Source: Streptomyces sp. WZ.A104 (GTDB taxonomy: Bacteria; Actinomycetota; Actinomycetes; Streptomycetales; Streptomycetaceae). Taken from it: DNA of 48,237 nucleotides. The notes under the pieces are model-generated. The model saw nothing but the letters and a program-made list of their open reading frames with translations. It was not told the origin of the DNA and ran no database searches. Below, piece after piece: positions 16,448 to 24,344 of this stretch; positions within the stretch are counted from its first letter, which is position 1; each line of letters opens with the position of its first letter. Both the position numbers and the translations under genes were made by a program. The stretch lies in contig NZ_NWVL01000063.1 of NCBI RefSeq assembly GCF_002382885.1, positions 1-48,237 of the forward strand, written 5' to 3'.

Positions 16448-17365
16448 ATGGACCTGACTTTTCTCTACCGCGGGCCGCTCGCCTCGTGCGACTACGACTG
16501 TCCCTACTGCCCGTTCGCCAAGCGGCGGGACAGCCGTGCGCGGCTGACGGCGGACCGGGAGGCGTTGGAGCGGTTCACCGGCTGGGCGGCGGAGCAGACC
16601 GGGGACCGGCTGTCCGTGCTGTTCACTCCGTGGGGCGAGGGGCTGGTCCGTTCCTGGTACCGCAGGGCGCTGACCGAGCTGTCCCATCTGCCGCACATCG
16701 GGCGGGTGGCGATCCAGACGAATCTGAGCTGCCGCACCGGCTGGCTGGCGGACGCCGATCCGGAGCGGGTCGCGCTGTGGTGCACGTACCACCCGGGGCA
16801 GACTCCGTACGAGCGCTTCCTCGGCCGGTGCCGGGAGCTGTCCGGGCTCGGTATCCGTTACAGCGTGGGCGTGGTGGGTTTCGACGAACACCTCGACGAG
16901 GCGCGGCGGCTGCGGGCGGCGCTGCCCGAGGAGGTCTACCTGTGGGTGAACGCGGCCGAGGGGCGTACGTACACCGACGAGGAGGCGGAGCGGTGGACGG
17001 AGCTGGACCCCCTCTTCCCGTACAGCAGGCACCCGCACCGCTCGGCCGGGCTGCCCTGCCGGACGGGTGAGTCGGTGGTCTCGGTGGACGGCGACGGGAC
17101 CGTGCGGCGCTGTCACTTCGTCAAGGCGGAGCTGGGCAATCTCTACGACGGCAGCTACCGCCGGGCGCTCGGCCCGCGGGCCTGTCCGCTCGCCGTGTGC
17201 GACTGCCACATCGGCTATGTGCACCTGGAGACGCTGCCGCTGTACGACGTGTTCGCGGGCGGTGTCCTGGAGCGGATACCGGCGGGGCCCGGGGTGGGCA
17301 TGCCTTCGGACGGGCTCGTGGTGCCGAGCCCGTCCCGGCGTACGCTCCCTCTGCTGGAGCCGTGA
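16448..17365 (+). CDS. STM4011-family radical SAM protein
   Basis: 305 residues. An N-terminal radical SAM domain binds the [4Fe-4S] cluster through Cys14-x3-Cys18-x2-Cys21 (SCDYDCPYCPFAK). Further features are FTPWGEGLVRSWYRRAL and IQTNLSC. The C-terminal part contains more cysteines (LPCRTGE, RRCHFVKAELGN, ACPLAVCDCHIGY), the pattern of auxiliary-cluster (SPASM/Twitch-like) domains seen in peptide-modifying enzymes. This favours a peptide or protein substrate, by inference only. It is the last gene of the operon and is separated by 12 bp from the convergent SGNH hydrolase gene. Confidence 0.9.
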   Translation: MDLTFLYRGPLASCDYDCPYCPFAKRRDSRARLTADREALERFTGWAAEQTGDRLSVLFTPWGEGLVRSWYRRALTELSHLPHIGRVAIQTNLSCRTGWLADADPERVALWCTYHPGQTPYERFLGRCRELSGLGIRYSVGVVGFDEHLDEARRLRAALPEEVYLWVNAAEGRTYTDEEAERWTELDPLFPYSRHPHRSAGLPCRTGESVVSVDGDGTVRRCHFVKAELGNLYDGSYRRALGPRACPLAVCDCHIGYVHLETLPLYDVFAGGVLERIPAGPGVGMPSDGLVVPSPSRRTLPLLEP

Positions 17366-17377
17366 CCGCTGCGAGCG

Positions 17378-18205
17378 CTACAGCGGCAGGAGGTCGGGAC
17401 GCTTCGCCTCGACGTGGTCGCCGGAGGACTCGCCGCGCAGCCGCCGCCCGATCCACGGCACGAGGTACTCCCGCGCCCACTGGATGTTGTCGCGTCCCTC
17501 GTCGAAGGTGCTGCGCTGGGCCTGCGGCGGCCAGGGCTGGTCGGGGTCGGCCGGCACGTCGTGGCCGAGGACCTGGGCGGCGCGCAGCGCGACGCGGGTG
17601 TGGCCCTCGGGCGACAGGTGGAGCCGGTCGTTGTCCCAGGCTCGTCGGTCCTGGACGGAGCGGAGCGACCACAGGTCCAGCACCGGGCAGTGGTAGCGGT
17701 CGGCGATGGCCCGCAGATGGACGTTGTACGTGGCGATCTTGCCGCGCATGTGGCGCAGCACCGGAACGCCCCGGGTGTCGAAGCCGGTGGTGACCATGAC
17801 CGTACCGACGGCGTTGCTCAGATCGGCGACCGCCCGCTCGAAGCGCTCGGCGAGGTCGTCGGGGTCGGCGCCGGGCCGGATGATGTCGTTGCCGCCCGCG
17901 CAGAAGCTGACCAGGTCGGGGGCCAGTTCCTTGGCGCGGGGGATCTGCTCCTCGACGATCTGGTCGAGGAGACGTCCGCGTACGGCGAGATTGGCGTAGC
18001 GGAAGTCCCCGTGCGGGGAGTCCTCCGGGCTGGTCGCCACGTCGGGGGCCGGGAGCCGGTCGGCGAGGAGCACCGCGAACCGGTCCGCCCAGCCGACGAA
18101 GGTCCCGTCGGGGCCGGGGTCCCCGACGCCCTCGGTGAAGCTGTCGCCAATCGCCGCGTACGACCCGATGATGTGCTGCTGGTTGTTTCTCGAATCGTCT
18201 GCCAC
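17378..18205 (-). CDS. SGNH/GDSL-type hydrolase
   Basis: A 275-residue esterase/lipase-type hydrolase without a signal peptide, so probably cytosolic. Block I is AAIGDSFTEGVGD (catalytic Ser22), block III is FCAGGNDII (Gly-Asn oxyanion hole), and block V is DNDRLHLSPEGH (Asp-His). The GTG at 18205 is chosen because AGGA lies nine bases upstream; a GTG two codons earlier and a TTG at 18229 are less well spaced. The substrate is unknown. The preceding ~60 bp are AT-rich for this genome and likely hold the promoter. Confidence 0.88.
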   Translation of the reverse strand: MADDSRNNQQHIIGSYAAIGDSFTEGVGDPGPDGTFVGWADRFAVLLADRLPAPDVATSPEDSPHGDFRYANLAVRGRLLDQIVEEQIPRAKELAPDLVSFCAGGNDIIRPGADPDDLAERFERAVADLSNAVGTVMVTTGFDTRGVPVLRHMRGKIATYNVHLRAIADRYHCPVLDLWSLRSVQDRRAWDNDRLHLSPEGHTRVALRAAQVLGHDVPADPDQPWPPQAQRSTFDEGRDNIQWAREYLVPWIGRRLRGESSGDHVEAKRPDLLPL

Positions 18206-18312
18206 AAGCACATATCCTGCACCGTTCAATGTGACCTACGCGACCGTAATATGGGGTTGACGGGTGGTGAGATAGACCACCCGGTCAGGTTTCGGTAAAG
18301 CTGGAATAAGTG

Positions 18313-18344
18313 GAGGGGCGGTGCGCCGCCGCGCACCGCCCCTC
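18313..18344 (-). terminator. Intrinsic terminator of the M23 peptidase gene
   Basis: A perfect 14-bp stem (18313-18326 with 18331-18344) and a 4-nt loop, 24 bases downstream of the M23 peptidase stop. Confidence 0.8.
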
Positions 18345-18367
18345 ACTCACTTCTTGTTGCCCTCGGA

Positions 18368-19345
18368 TCAGAGGGAGACGCCGTGCTGTCGCAGGTAGGC
18401 GATCGGGTCGACGTCGGAGCCGTAGCCCGGACCGGTGCGGACCTCGAAGTGGAGGTGCGGGCCGGTGGAGTTGCCGGTGGAGCCGGAGAGCCCGATCTGC
18501 TGGCCGCCGGTGACGGTCTGGCCGACGGAGACGCTCAGCGAGGACTGGTGGGCGTACTGGGAGTACATGCCGTCCTCGTGCTTGATGACGACCTCGTTGC
18601 CGTACGAACCGCTCCAGCCGGCCGAGACCACGGTGCCCGGGCCGATGGCGCGGATCGGGGTGCCGGAGGGGGCCTGGAAGTCCGAGCCGGTGTGGTAGCC
18701 GCTGGACCAGCTGGAGCCGGAAGCGCGGTACTGGGTGGTGACGTTGGCGTTGGCCAGCGGGGTCGTCCAGCCGGAGCCGGTCGCCTCGGAGGAGCCGGTC
18801 TGCGCGGAGCTGCCGGAGCCCTCGGAGTCGTCGGCGGAGATCGTGTCCGGCTTCGGGTCCTCCTTGGGCGCGGCCTTGGGGGCCTGCTCGGCCTTCTTCG
18901 GGGCGGCGGCCTGCGGAGCCGGTGCGGACTTCCCGGCCTTCGAAGGGGCGGCCGGGGCGGACGCCTTGGCGCCGAGGGTCAGCTTCATGCCGGGGAGGAT
19001 CAGGCTGGGGTTCTCGCCGACGGTGGAACGGTTGTCCTTGTACAGCTTCTGCCAGCCGCCCTTGAGCTGGTGCTCGGCGGCGATCTTCGACAGGTAGTCA
19101 CCCCGGACCACGGAGTAGGTCTTCGGGGCGGCCTTCGACGCGACGGGGGCGGTCTGCGGCGCGGTGTGCGCGGCGGCGACCGACGCGGCGGCGGGCTTGA
19201 CTGCGGGAGCGGCCTGCTGCGCGGCGCCGGCTCCGGTGGCACCGATGAGCGGGAGGGCGAGTGCGGCGCCGCCGGTCCCCGCTGCGAGCACGCCGCGGGA
19301 GATCGGACCGGACTTCGGACGGCGGTGCTTACCCTTTGCGGGCAT
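18368..19345 (-). CDS. Secreted LysM-M23 peptidoglycan hydrolase
   Basis: A 325-residue secreted endopeptidase that likely cuts peptidoglycan cross-links. The basic N-terminus (KGKHRRPKSG) and the hydrophobic GVLAAGTGGAALALPLIGATGAGA form a signal peptide. A LysM domain follows at about 76-124 (YSVVRGDYLSKIA, with LILPGMKLTL), then an Ala/Lys/Pro-rich linker to about 170. The C-terminal M23 domain has zinc ligands His218-x3-Asp222 (HTGSD) and the HLH pair His297/His299. It has an ATG start with GGAGAGGAAA upstream, directly behind a c-di-AMP riboswitch, as for other Streptomyces resuscitation and cell-wall hydrolase genes. Expression should therefore follow c-di-AMP levels. Confidence 0.95.
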   Translation of the reverse strand: MPAKGKHRRPKSGPISRGVLAAGTGGAALALPLIGATGAGAAQQAAPAVKPAAASVAAAHTAPQTAPVASKAAPKTYSVVRGDYLSKIAAEHQLKGGWQKLYKDNRSTVGENPSLILPGMKLTLGAKASAPAAPSKAGKSAPAPQAAAPKKAEQAPKAAPKEDPKPDTISADDSEGSGSSAQTGSSEATGSGWTTPLANANVTTQYRASGSSWSSGYHTGSDFQAPSGTPIRAIGPGTVVSAGWSGSYGNEVVIKHEDGMYSQYAHQSSLSVSVGQTVTGGQQIGLSGSTGNSTGPHLHFEVRTGPGYGSDVDPIAYLRQHGVSL

Positions 19346-19357
19346 GGGGAATTTCCT

Positions 19358-19500
19358 CTCCGGCGCCTGCGAGGTGAGCTGTCGGGTTCGGGCTGGAGAT
19401 GCCCGGTCGCACGGTGGCGACTTCACCCCGAGCCGGTCCGGATCACTCCGGGCCGGCGACTTACCTGGGTCCCCCGCTCCTGCCACACGTGAGTGGGTGG
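19358..19500 (-). ncRNA. ydaO/yuaA-type cyclic di-AMP riboswitch
   Basis: Read leftward, the leader contains the conserved blocks of the ydaO class: GGGGGACCCAGGTAAG, GGGGTGAAGTCGCC, GGGCATCTCCAGCCCGAACC and CCGACAGCTCACCTCGCAGGC, with GC-rich variable stems between them. It ends about 15 bases before the M23 gene start. Binding of c-di-AMP usually turns expression off. Boundaries are approximate. Confidence 0.85.
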
Positions 19501-19953
19501 GTGCGAATTCCGGGCGGCGGCAGGATTAGGCGGTCCGTCCGGATTGACGGTGACCGTAAACGAGTCAGGACGAGCAGAACAAGCCATCGGTTGCGCGTAG
19601 GAATCATGGATTCGATCGCGGTCCGGATTTCCCGTCACACTCCGTGGATTACGGATCTTGGCTTTCCGTACGGGCAACGGGAATGGCCCGGGGAGCGATC
19701 ACCACGGACCGTCACGGATATGATCCCGCTCACCCACGGAATCCCATCTCCCCCATTAGCGGGGCATGTTCTGCGAAATGCACCAATACGGACATGTCGC
19801 GGGCGGGACTCGTGATGCGGCGTCAGGCACACCCCCGCGACACCCCGGCCGGAGCGGGCAACCGTGATGATTTTCCGTCGAATCGATGTCGTATCGTCAC
19901 GGGAGCGCCCTCGCCGGCGAGCCGCGCCGGCGCCAGAGATCCCAGGAGCCCCC
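19501..19953. other. Divergent intergenic region
   Basis: A 453-bp region between the riboswitch (-) and the phosphatase gene (+). It must contain both promoters. No coding frame is supported and no clear consensus boxes were picked. Confidence 0.4.
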
Positions 19954-20766
19954 GTGACGCAGCAGGTGCCGCAGGTCCCGCCGGCAGAGACCGCCCTGAC
20001 CGGAGTCCGCAACTTCCGCGATGTGGGCGGGCTCCCCACCACGGACGGGCGGCACACCGCCTTCGGCCGGCTCTACCGCAGCGGCCACCTGGCGCACGCC
20101 ACCGCCGAGGACGCGGCCTTCCTCGGCGGGCTCGGGCTGCACACGGTCTTCGACTTCCGCAATTCCGCCGACCACCGGCTCGACGGGTACGACATCGAGC
20201 TGACCGGTGTCCGCAATGTCAGCATTCCTCTCTCGGACCCGGCCGACGGCGCCGAGTTCTGGCGCCTGGTCCGCGACGGGAACATCGAGCAGCTGCGCTC
20301 GATCCTCGCGGACGGCCAGGGCACCGAGCGCATGATCCGGATGTACCGGTCGACGATCAAGGACCGCACCGCCGAGCACAGCCGGGTCCTGCACGCACTG
20401 GCCGAGGACAGCGTCCCGGCGCTGATGCACTGTGCCGCGGGCAAGGACCGGGCCGGGCTCTCGATAGCGGTCTCTCTGCTGGCGGTCGGCGTCGAGCGCG
20501 AGGCGATCGAGACGGACTACCTCAAGTCCAACGATCCCCACCGCCGGTACAAGGTGCAGCGCGCCGACATGTCCGAGACCGGGATGTCCCCCGAGGTCAT
20601 GGAGCTCCTCAACCCGCTCTTCGGGGCGCAGCGCGAATACCTGGCGGCGGCCTTCGCGACGATCGAGGAGATCTGGGGAACGACGGACCGCTACCTGACG
20701 GAGGGGCTGAAGGTCTCCCCCCAGACCCGGGAGCGCCTGCGCGAGCGGCTGCTCGACCAGGGCTGA
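19954..20766 (+). CDS. Tyrosine-protein phosphatase (DSP/PTP-like)
   Basis: A 270-residue cytosolic phosphatase of the bacterial tyrosine/serine type (Y_phosphatase3-like). The family start GVRNFRDVGGLPTTDGR leads to RLYRSGHL and VFDFRN. The P-loop HCAAGKDRAG carries the catalytic Cys160 and Arg166. Such enzymes dephosphorylate phosphotyrosine proteins or phosphoinositide-like lipids; the target is unknown. The GTG at 19954 has AGGAG six bases upstream, and the in-frame ATG at 19864 would add a poorly conserved Arg-rich extension. It is convergent with the DUF6126 gene. Confidence 0.9.
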   Translation: MTQQVPQVPPAETALTGVRNFRDVGGLPTTDGRHTAFGRLYRSGHLAHATAEDAAFLGGLGLHTVFDFRNSADHRLDGYDIELTGVRNVSIPLSDPADGAEFWRLVRDGNIEQLRSILADGQGTERMIRMYRSTIKDRTAEHSRVLHALAEDSVPALMHCAAGKDRAGLSIAVSLLAVGVEREAIETDYLKSNDPHRRYKVQRADMSETGMSPEVMELLNPLFGAQREYLAAAFATIEEIWGTTDRYLTEGLKVSPQTRERLRERLLDQG

Positions 20767-20769
20767 GGG

Positions 20770-20943
20770 CTACTCCGCGCCCGCCACCACGAAGAGCAGG
20801 TAGAGGAAGGCCGCGATCACATGGCCGACCACGAGGTAGGCGAAGAGCCGGATCACGAGGCCGCGCGGCATCCGGCGCTCCTGCGAGTCACCCTTCTTCG
20901 GGTGCCTCGGGCTCAGCGGGTCGTAATGCTCGGAATCGGACAT
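20770..20943 (-). CDS. DUF6126-like small membrane protein
   Basis: A 57-residue protein: a hydrophilic N-terminal half (EHYDPLSPRHPKKGDSQERR) and a single hydrophobic helix at about residues 30-52, ending VVAGAE. In Streptomyces, proteins of this type sit next to XRE-cupin regulators, as here, where it begins 43 bp downstream of one. The function is unknown; a small membrane partner of the regulator or of the hopanoid pathway is possible. An AGAGGA site is five bases before the ATG. Confidence 0.75.
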   Translation of the reverse strand: MSDSEHYDPLSPRHPKKGDSQERRMPRGLVIRLFAYLVVGHVIAAFLYLLFVVAGAE

Positions 20944-20986
20944 GACGGTCCTCTCTGCCGGCCTCGCGGCCGGTGGAACGAAGGGG

Positions 20987-21595
20987 TCAGCGCACGTGGA
21001 GGGCGTTGCCGAGGCAGAGCTCGGCCGCGGGGCTCTGGAGCAGGGAGTGGACGAAGAGCAGTTCCGCGCCGCCGTGGTCCAGAGCCGCGATCCGGTGCGG
21101 GGTGAGCGAGTCGAAGTGGGCGCTGTCGCCGGGGTCGAGGTCGTGCACGGTGTCGCCGAGTCCGACCCGCAGCCGCCCGCCGAGCACGTACAGCCATTCC
21201 TCGCCGGGGTGCACCCGGACCAGGTCGCCCTGGGCTCCGTAGGGCACCCGGACGCGCAGCGCCTGCATCGCGCGGCCGGAACCGCCGGCCTGCCGGTACA
21301 TCCAGCCGTCCGCCTCCGCACCCTCGAAGCCACCGCCTCGGATGATCGCGTCGCGTTCGGGCGGCTGCTCACCGAGCAGCTCGGAGACCGTCGTACCGTA
21401 GATACGCGCCAGCCCCAGGAGCATCGGCAGCGACGGCTGCCTGCGGCCGGTCTCCAGGCGGGAGAGGTGGGCCGGGGAGAGTCCGGCCCGCCGGGCGGCG
21501 GTCTCCAGGGTGAGGCCGCGGCCGCGGCGCAGCTCGCGCAGTCGGGGTGCGACGCCGGGGAGCTCGTCCGGCGCCCCTTCGTCCGGAGGGTTCAT
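20987..21595 (-). CDS. XRE-family regulator with C-terminal cupin domain
   Basis: 202 residues. The helix-turn-helix is at about 16-72 (LRELRRGRGLTLETAARRAGLSPAHLSRLETG). A cupin_2 sensor domain at about 125-195 includes VRVHPGEEWLYVLGGRLRVGLGD and LDPGDSAHFDS. Such proteins usually bind a small ligand in the cupin and often repress their own gene. It is directly downstream of the hopanoid aminotransferase gene and upstream of the DUF6126 gene. The GGAGGT before the ATG is almost in contact with it, an unusually short spacing, so the true start could be elsewhere or the mRNA could be leaderless. Confidence 0.88.
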   Translation of the reverse strand: MNPPDEGAPDELPGVAPRLRELRRGRGLTLETAARRAGLSPAHLSRLETGRRQPSLPMLLGLARIYGTTVSELLGEQPPERDAIIRGGGFEGAEADGWMYRQAGGSGRAMQALRVRVPYGAQGDLVRVHPGEEWLYVLGGRLRVGLGDTVHDLDPGDSAHFDSLTPHRIAALDHGGAELLFVHSLLQSPAAELCLGNALHVR

Positions 21596-21618
21596 ACCTC
21601 CATTGGGCCAGGATCTTT

Positions 21619-21647
21619 CCTCCTGGGCAAATAACTTGCCCAGGAGG
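21619..21647. promoter_or_regulatory. Perfect 12-bp inverted repeat upstream of the XRE-cupin gene
   Basis: CCTCCTGGGCAA, five bases (ATAAC), TTGCCCAGGAGG. It is centred about 38 bp before the regulator start and 20-50 bp after the aminotransferase stop. It is either the autoregulatory operator or, as RNA, a terminator of the hopanoid operon; there is no U-run, so I favour the operator. Confidence 0.6.
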
Positions 21648-21667
21648 CAAACATCTCGACGGGACGG

Positions 21668-23065
21668 TCAGCGGTTGGCCACGGCCTGCTTGACCAGGGT
21701 CCGGCCGAAGTCCCACATCAGCCCGCCGCCGCTGTGCGCCTCGTCCATCACGGCCGTGAACGCGGCTACGAAACGGTCCACCTCCGCGTCCCCGATGATC
21801 AGCGGCGGGATCAGCTTGATCACTTCCAGGTGGTCGCCGGAGACCTGGGTGAGGATGCGGTGCTTCTGGAGCAGCGGCACCACGACCATCTGGGCGAAGA
21901 GTCCCCTGCGGGCCGCCTGGAGCATGGTCCAGCGGCTGCGGAGCTTCAGCGAGGCGGGGCGGCCGAACTCGATGCCGATCATCAGCCCGCGCCCACGCAC
22001 CTCATGCAGCAGCTCATAGCGGTCCACCAGTGCCGCGAGGCGTTCGCGCAGCAGGTCGCCGGTGCGCCGGGCGTTCGCGACGGTCTCCTCGTCCTCCATG
22101 ACCGTGAGGACGGCGAGGCCCGCGGCCATCGCCTGGGCGTTGGAGCCGAAGCTCGCGGAGTGGACGAGGACCCGGTCCATCGAGGAGTAGACCTTGCGGA
22201 AGATCCAGTCCTTGCCGAGCGTCCCGCCGACGGGCACATAGCCGCCGGAGAGCGCCTTGGCCACACACACGAGGTCGGGCTCCACGCCGTCCTCGTGCTG
22301 GTAGGCGTAGAAGTCGCCGGTCCGGCCGAGGCCGGTCTGCACCTCGTCGGCGATCAGGAGCGCCTTGTGCCGGTGCAGCAGTTCCTGGGCCTGCCGCAGG
22401 AAGCCGGGCGGTGCGGCGTGCACGCCCTTGCCCTGGATCGGCTCGATGACCAGGGCCGCCACATCGCCCCGCTTCAGCTCGCGGCGCAGCGCGTCCAGGT
22501 CCCCGAGCGCGATCGCGGTGTCCGGCAGCAGCGGGGCGAAGCCGTCGCGGAACCCGCACTCCCCGTTGACCGAGAGGGAGCCGGTGGTCAGCCCGTGGAA
22601 GGCGTGGTCGCAGTAGAGGATGCGGGGCCTGCCGGTGGCGTAGCGGGCGAACTTCAGCGCCGTCTCGACGGCCTCCGTACCGCTGCTGCCGAAGAAGACA
22701 CGCTCCAGGTGCGGGCTGTGGGCGAGGAGTTTCTCGGCGAGCAGCCCGGGCAGCGGCTGGCAGTCGAAGCGGGTGAGGTCGGCGAGCTGGGCGTCGAGGA
22801 CGTCGTGCAGGGCCTGCCGGACGACGGGGTGGTGCCGGCCGATCCCCATGACGCCGAACCCGGCGAGCATGTCGAGGTAGTCGTTGCCGTCCGCGTCCCA
22901 GAAGTACGCGCCCTCGGCCCGCTCGTAGACCTTGTCGAAGCCGATGGTGTGCAGCATGCGCGGCAGCTGGTGGTTGAGGTGGCGCGCATGCAGGTCGTAC
23001 CGCTCCGCCCCGCGCTCGGCGAGGAGCCGCGCCAGGTCGAAGCCCTTGGGTCCGCCGTCCGTCAT
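21668..23065 (-). CDS. hpnO: PLP-dependent class III aminotransferase (hopanoid cluster, HpnO-like)
   Basis: A 465-residue fold-type I aminotransferase. In hopanoid operons this enzyme is thought to aminate the ribosyl-hopane aldehyde to give aminobacteriohopanetriol-type side chains. Motifs are FFGSSGTEAVETALKFAR (PLP phosphate), HAFHGLTTGSLS, the PLP ring aspartate in LLIADEVQTGLGRTG (Asp240), and the Schiff-base Lys270 in VAKALSGGYVPVGG. ATG 23065 follows AAGGAG. The frame is open further upstream, but only because it continues into what looks like a dxs remnant. A gap of 254 bp separates it from hpnH, where ispG and dxs are commonly found in Streptomyces. Confidence 0.88.
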   Translation of the reverse strand: MTDGGPKGFDLARLLAERGAERYDLHARHLNHQLPRMLHTIGFDKVYERAEGAYFWDADGNDYLDMLAGFGVMGIGRHHPVVRQALHDVLDAQLADLTRFDCQPLPGLLAEKLLAHSPHLERVFFGSSGTEAVETALKFARYATGRPRILYCDHAFHGLTTGSLSVNGECGFRDGFAPLLPDTAIALGDLDALRRELKRGDVAALVIEPIQGKGVHAAPPGFLRQAQELLHRHKALLIADEVQTGLGRTGDFYAYQHEDGVEPDLVCVAKALSGGYVPVGGTLGKDWIFRKVYSSMDRVLVHSASFGSNAQAMAAGLAVLTVMEDEETVANARRTGDLLRERLAALVDRYELLHEVRGRGLMIGIEFGRPASLKLRSRWTMLQAARRGLFAQMVVVPLLQKHRILTQVSGDHLEVIKLIPPLIIGDAEVDRFVAAFTAVMDEAHSGGGLMWDFGRTLVKQAVANR

Positions 23066-23119
23066 CGCCCGCTCTTCTCCTTCGGGGTGTGCTGGTCCGT
23101 GGGGGTCTTCCGCCTCACC

Positions 23120-23218
23120 GTGGGAGCGGCACCGAATGTGCCGGGCGATCCCGGCCGGGGTGAGCCCGATCCCGGCGAGCGTCTCGGCACGTCCGGCGTG
23201 GGCGCGGAACCGGTCTCT
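23120..23218 (-). pseudogene. dxs: Remnant of the dxs 3' end
   Basis: In the hpnH-aminotransferase gap, the frame leading into the aminotransferase reads RFRAHAGRAE followed by LAGIGLTPAGIARHI. This matches the pattern at the C-terminus of 1-deoxy-D-xylulose-5-phosphate synthases (a flexible basic stretch, then LGL-x-(A/P)-A-G-(I/M)-x-x-x-I). Only some 30 codons are recognisable. The usual ispG gene and the rest of dxs are gone. The identification rests on a short similarity. Confidence 0.55.
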
Positions 23219-23319
23219 CCACTGCGATGTCGGCCCACGGCCCGCTCTCTTCCTCGGCACAGGGGCGGGCCGACCGCCCGGGAGGGACCCGGACCGTCGG
23301 CCGCCCGCTGTTCACCTCG

Positions 23320-24339
23320 TCACCGGCTCCCGCTGACCGTCTCCCGTGCGGCACGCAGGGACTCCTTGAGAGAGCCCATGGTGGCGAGCACCGCCGTTGG
23401 TTCGTAGCCGCAGTGCGCCATGCAGTTGGCGCAGCGCGGATCCTTGCCCCGGCCGTACTTGTCCCAGTCGGTCTCCTCGATGAGCTGACGGTACGTCGGT
23501 ACGTAGCCGTCGCTCATCAGGTAGCAGGGGCGCTGCCAGCCGAAGAGCGAGTAGTTGGGGATCGCCCAGGCGGTGCAGGGGAAGTCCGCCTTGCCTTCGA
23601 GGAAGTCCAGGAAGAGCGGCGAGTGGTTGAGCCGCCAGCGGGCCCGGTTGCCGCCCGCGAAGGCCTTCTTGAACAGCTCGCGGGTCTGGTCGACGCCGAG
23701 GAAGTGCTCCTGGTCGGGCGCCTTCTCGTAGGCGTAGGCGGGCGAGATCATCATCTCGTCGACATGGAGGTCGTCGTTGAGGTAGTTGAGGACCTCGATG
23801 ATGGTCTGGGGGGTGTCCGTATTGAAGAAGGTGGAGTTGGTGGTGACGCGGAAGCCGCGTCGCTTGGCCTCCTTCATCGCGGCGACGGCCTCGTCGAAGA
23901 CGCCTTCCTTGGCGACGGATTCGTCGTGCCGCTCACGCAGTCCGTCGATGTGCACGGCGAACGCGAAGTACGGGGACGGAGTGAACTTGTCGAGCTTCTT
24001 CCGCATCAGCATCGCGTTGGTGCACAGGAAGACGTACTTCTTCTTCGCGACGAGCTGACGCACGATCTCATCGATCTGCGGATGCATCAGAGGTTCGCCA
24101 CCGGCGATGGACACCATGGGAGCGCCGGATTCGAGCACCGCTCCGACCGCCTGGGCGACCGGCATGCGCTGCTTCAGGACACCGGCCGGGTGCTGGATCT
24201 TCCCGCAGCCCTCGCAGGCGAGGTTGCAGGCGAACAACGGCTCCAGCTCGACGATCAGCGGGAACTTCTCACGCTTGCGGAGCTTCTGTTCGAAGAGATA
24301 CGTCGCAACCTTGATGGACTGACGGAGCGGCATGGCCAT
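23320..24339 (-). CDS. hpnH: Adenosyl-hopene transferase, radical SAM (HpnH)
   Basis: A 339-residue radical SAM enzyme that joins the 5'-deoxyadenosyl group to diploptene to give adenosylhopane, the first step of side-chain extension. The iron-sulfur site is Cys38-x3-Cys42-x2-Cys45 (FACNLACEGCGKIQHP). The SAM-binding GGEPLMHP motif, NAMLM, and a C-terminal cysteine cluster (DPRCANCMAHCGYEP) are present. The length is normal. AGGAGGTGAG before the ATG overlaps the end of hpnG, so the two are translationally coupled. Confidence 0.95.
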   Translation of the reverse strand: MAMPLRQSIKVATYLFEQKLRKREKFPLIVELEPLFACNLACEGCGKIQHPAGVLKQRMPVAQAVGAVLESGAPMVSIAGGEPLMHPQIDEIVRQLVAKKKYVFLCTNAMLMRKKLDKFTPSPYFAFAVHIDGLRERHDESVAKEGVFDEAVAAMKEAKRRGFRVTTNSTFFNTDTPQTIIEVLNYLNDDLHVDEMMISPAYAYEKAPDQEHFLGVDQTRELFKKAFAGGNRARWRLNHSPLFLDFLEGKADFPCTAWAIPNYSLFGWQRPCYLMSDGYVPTYRQLIEETDWDKYGRGKDPRCANCMAHCGYEPTAVLATMGSLKESLRAARETVSGSR

Positions 24340-24344
24340 CTAGC

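Noticed and set aside
23230..23320. Possible ispG remnant next to the hpnH stop
   Set aside because: Looked for the IspG start pattern; nothing beyond a few Val/Arg/Pro residues was recognisable.
21734..23407. Rightward open frame of about 560 codons over the aminotransferase gene
   Set aside because: Val/Gly/Glu-rich antisense shadow; the - strand protein has all PLP motifs.
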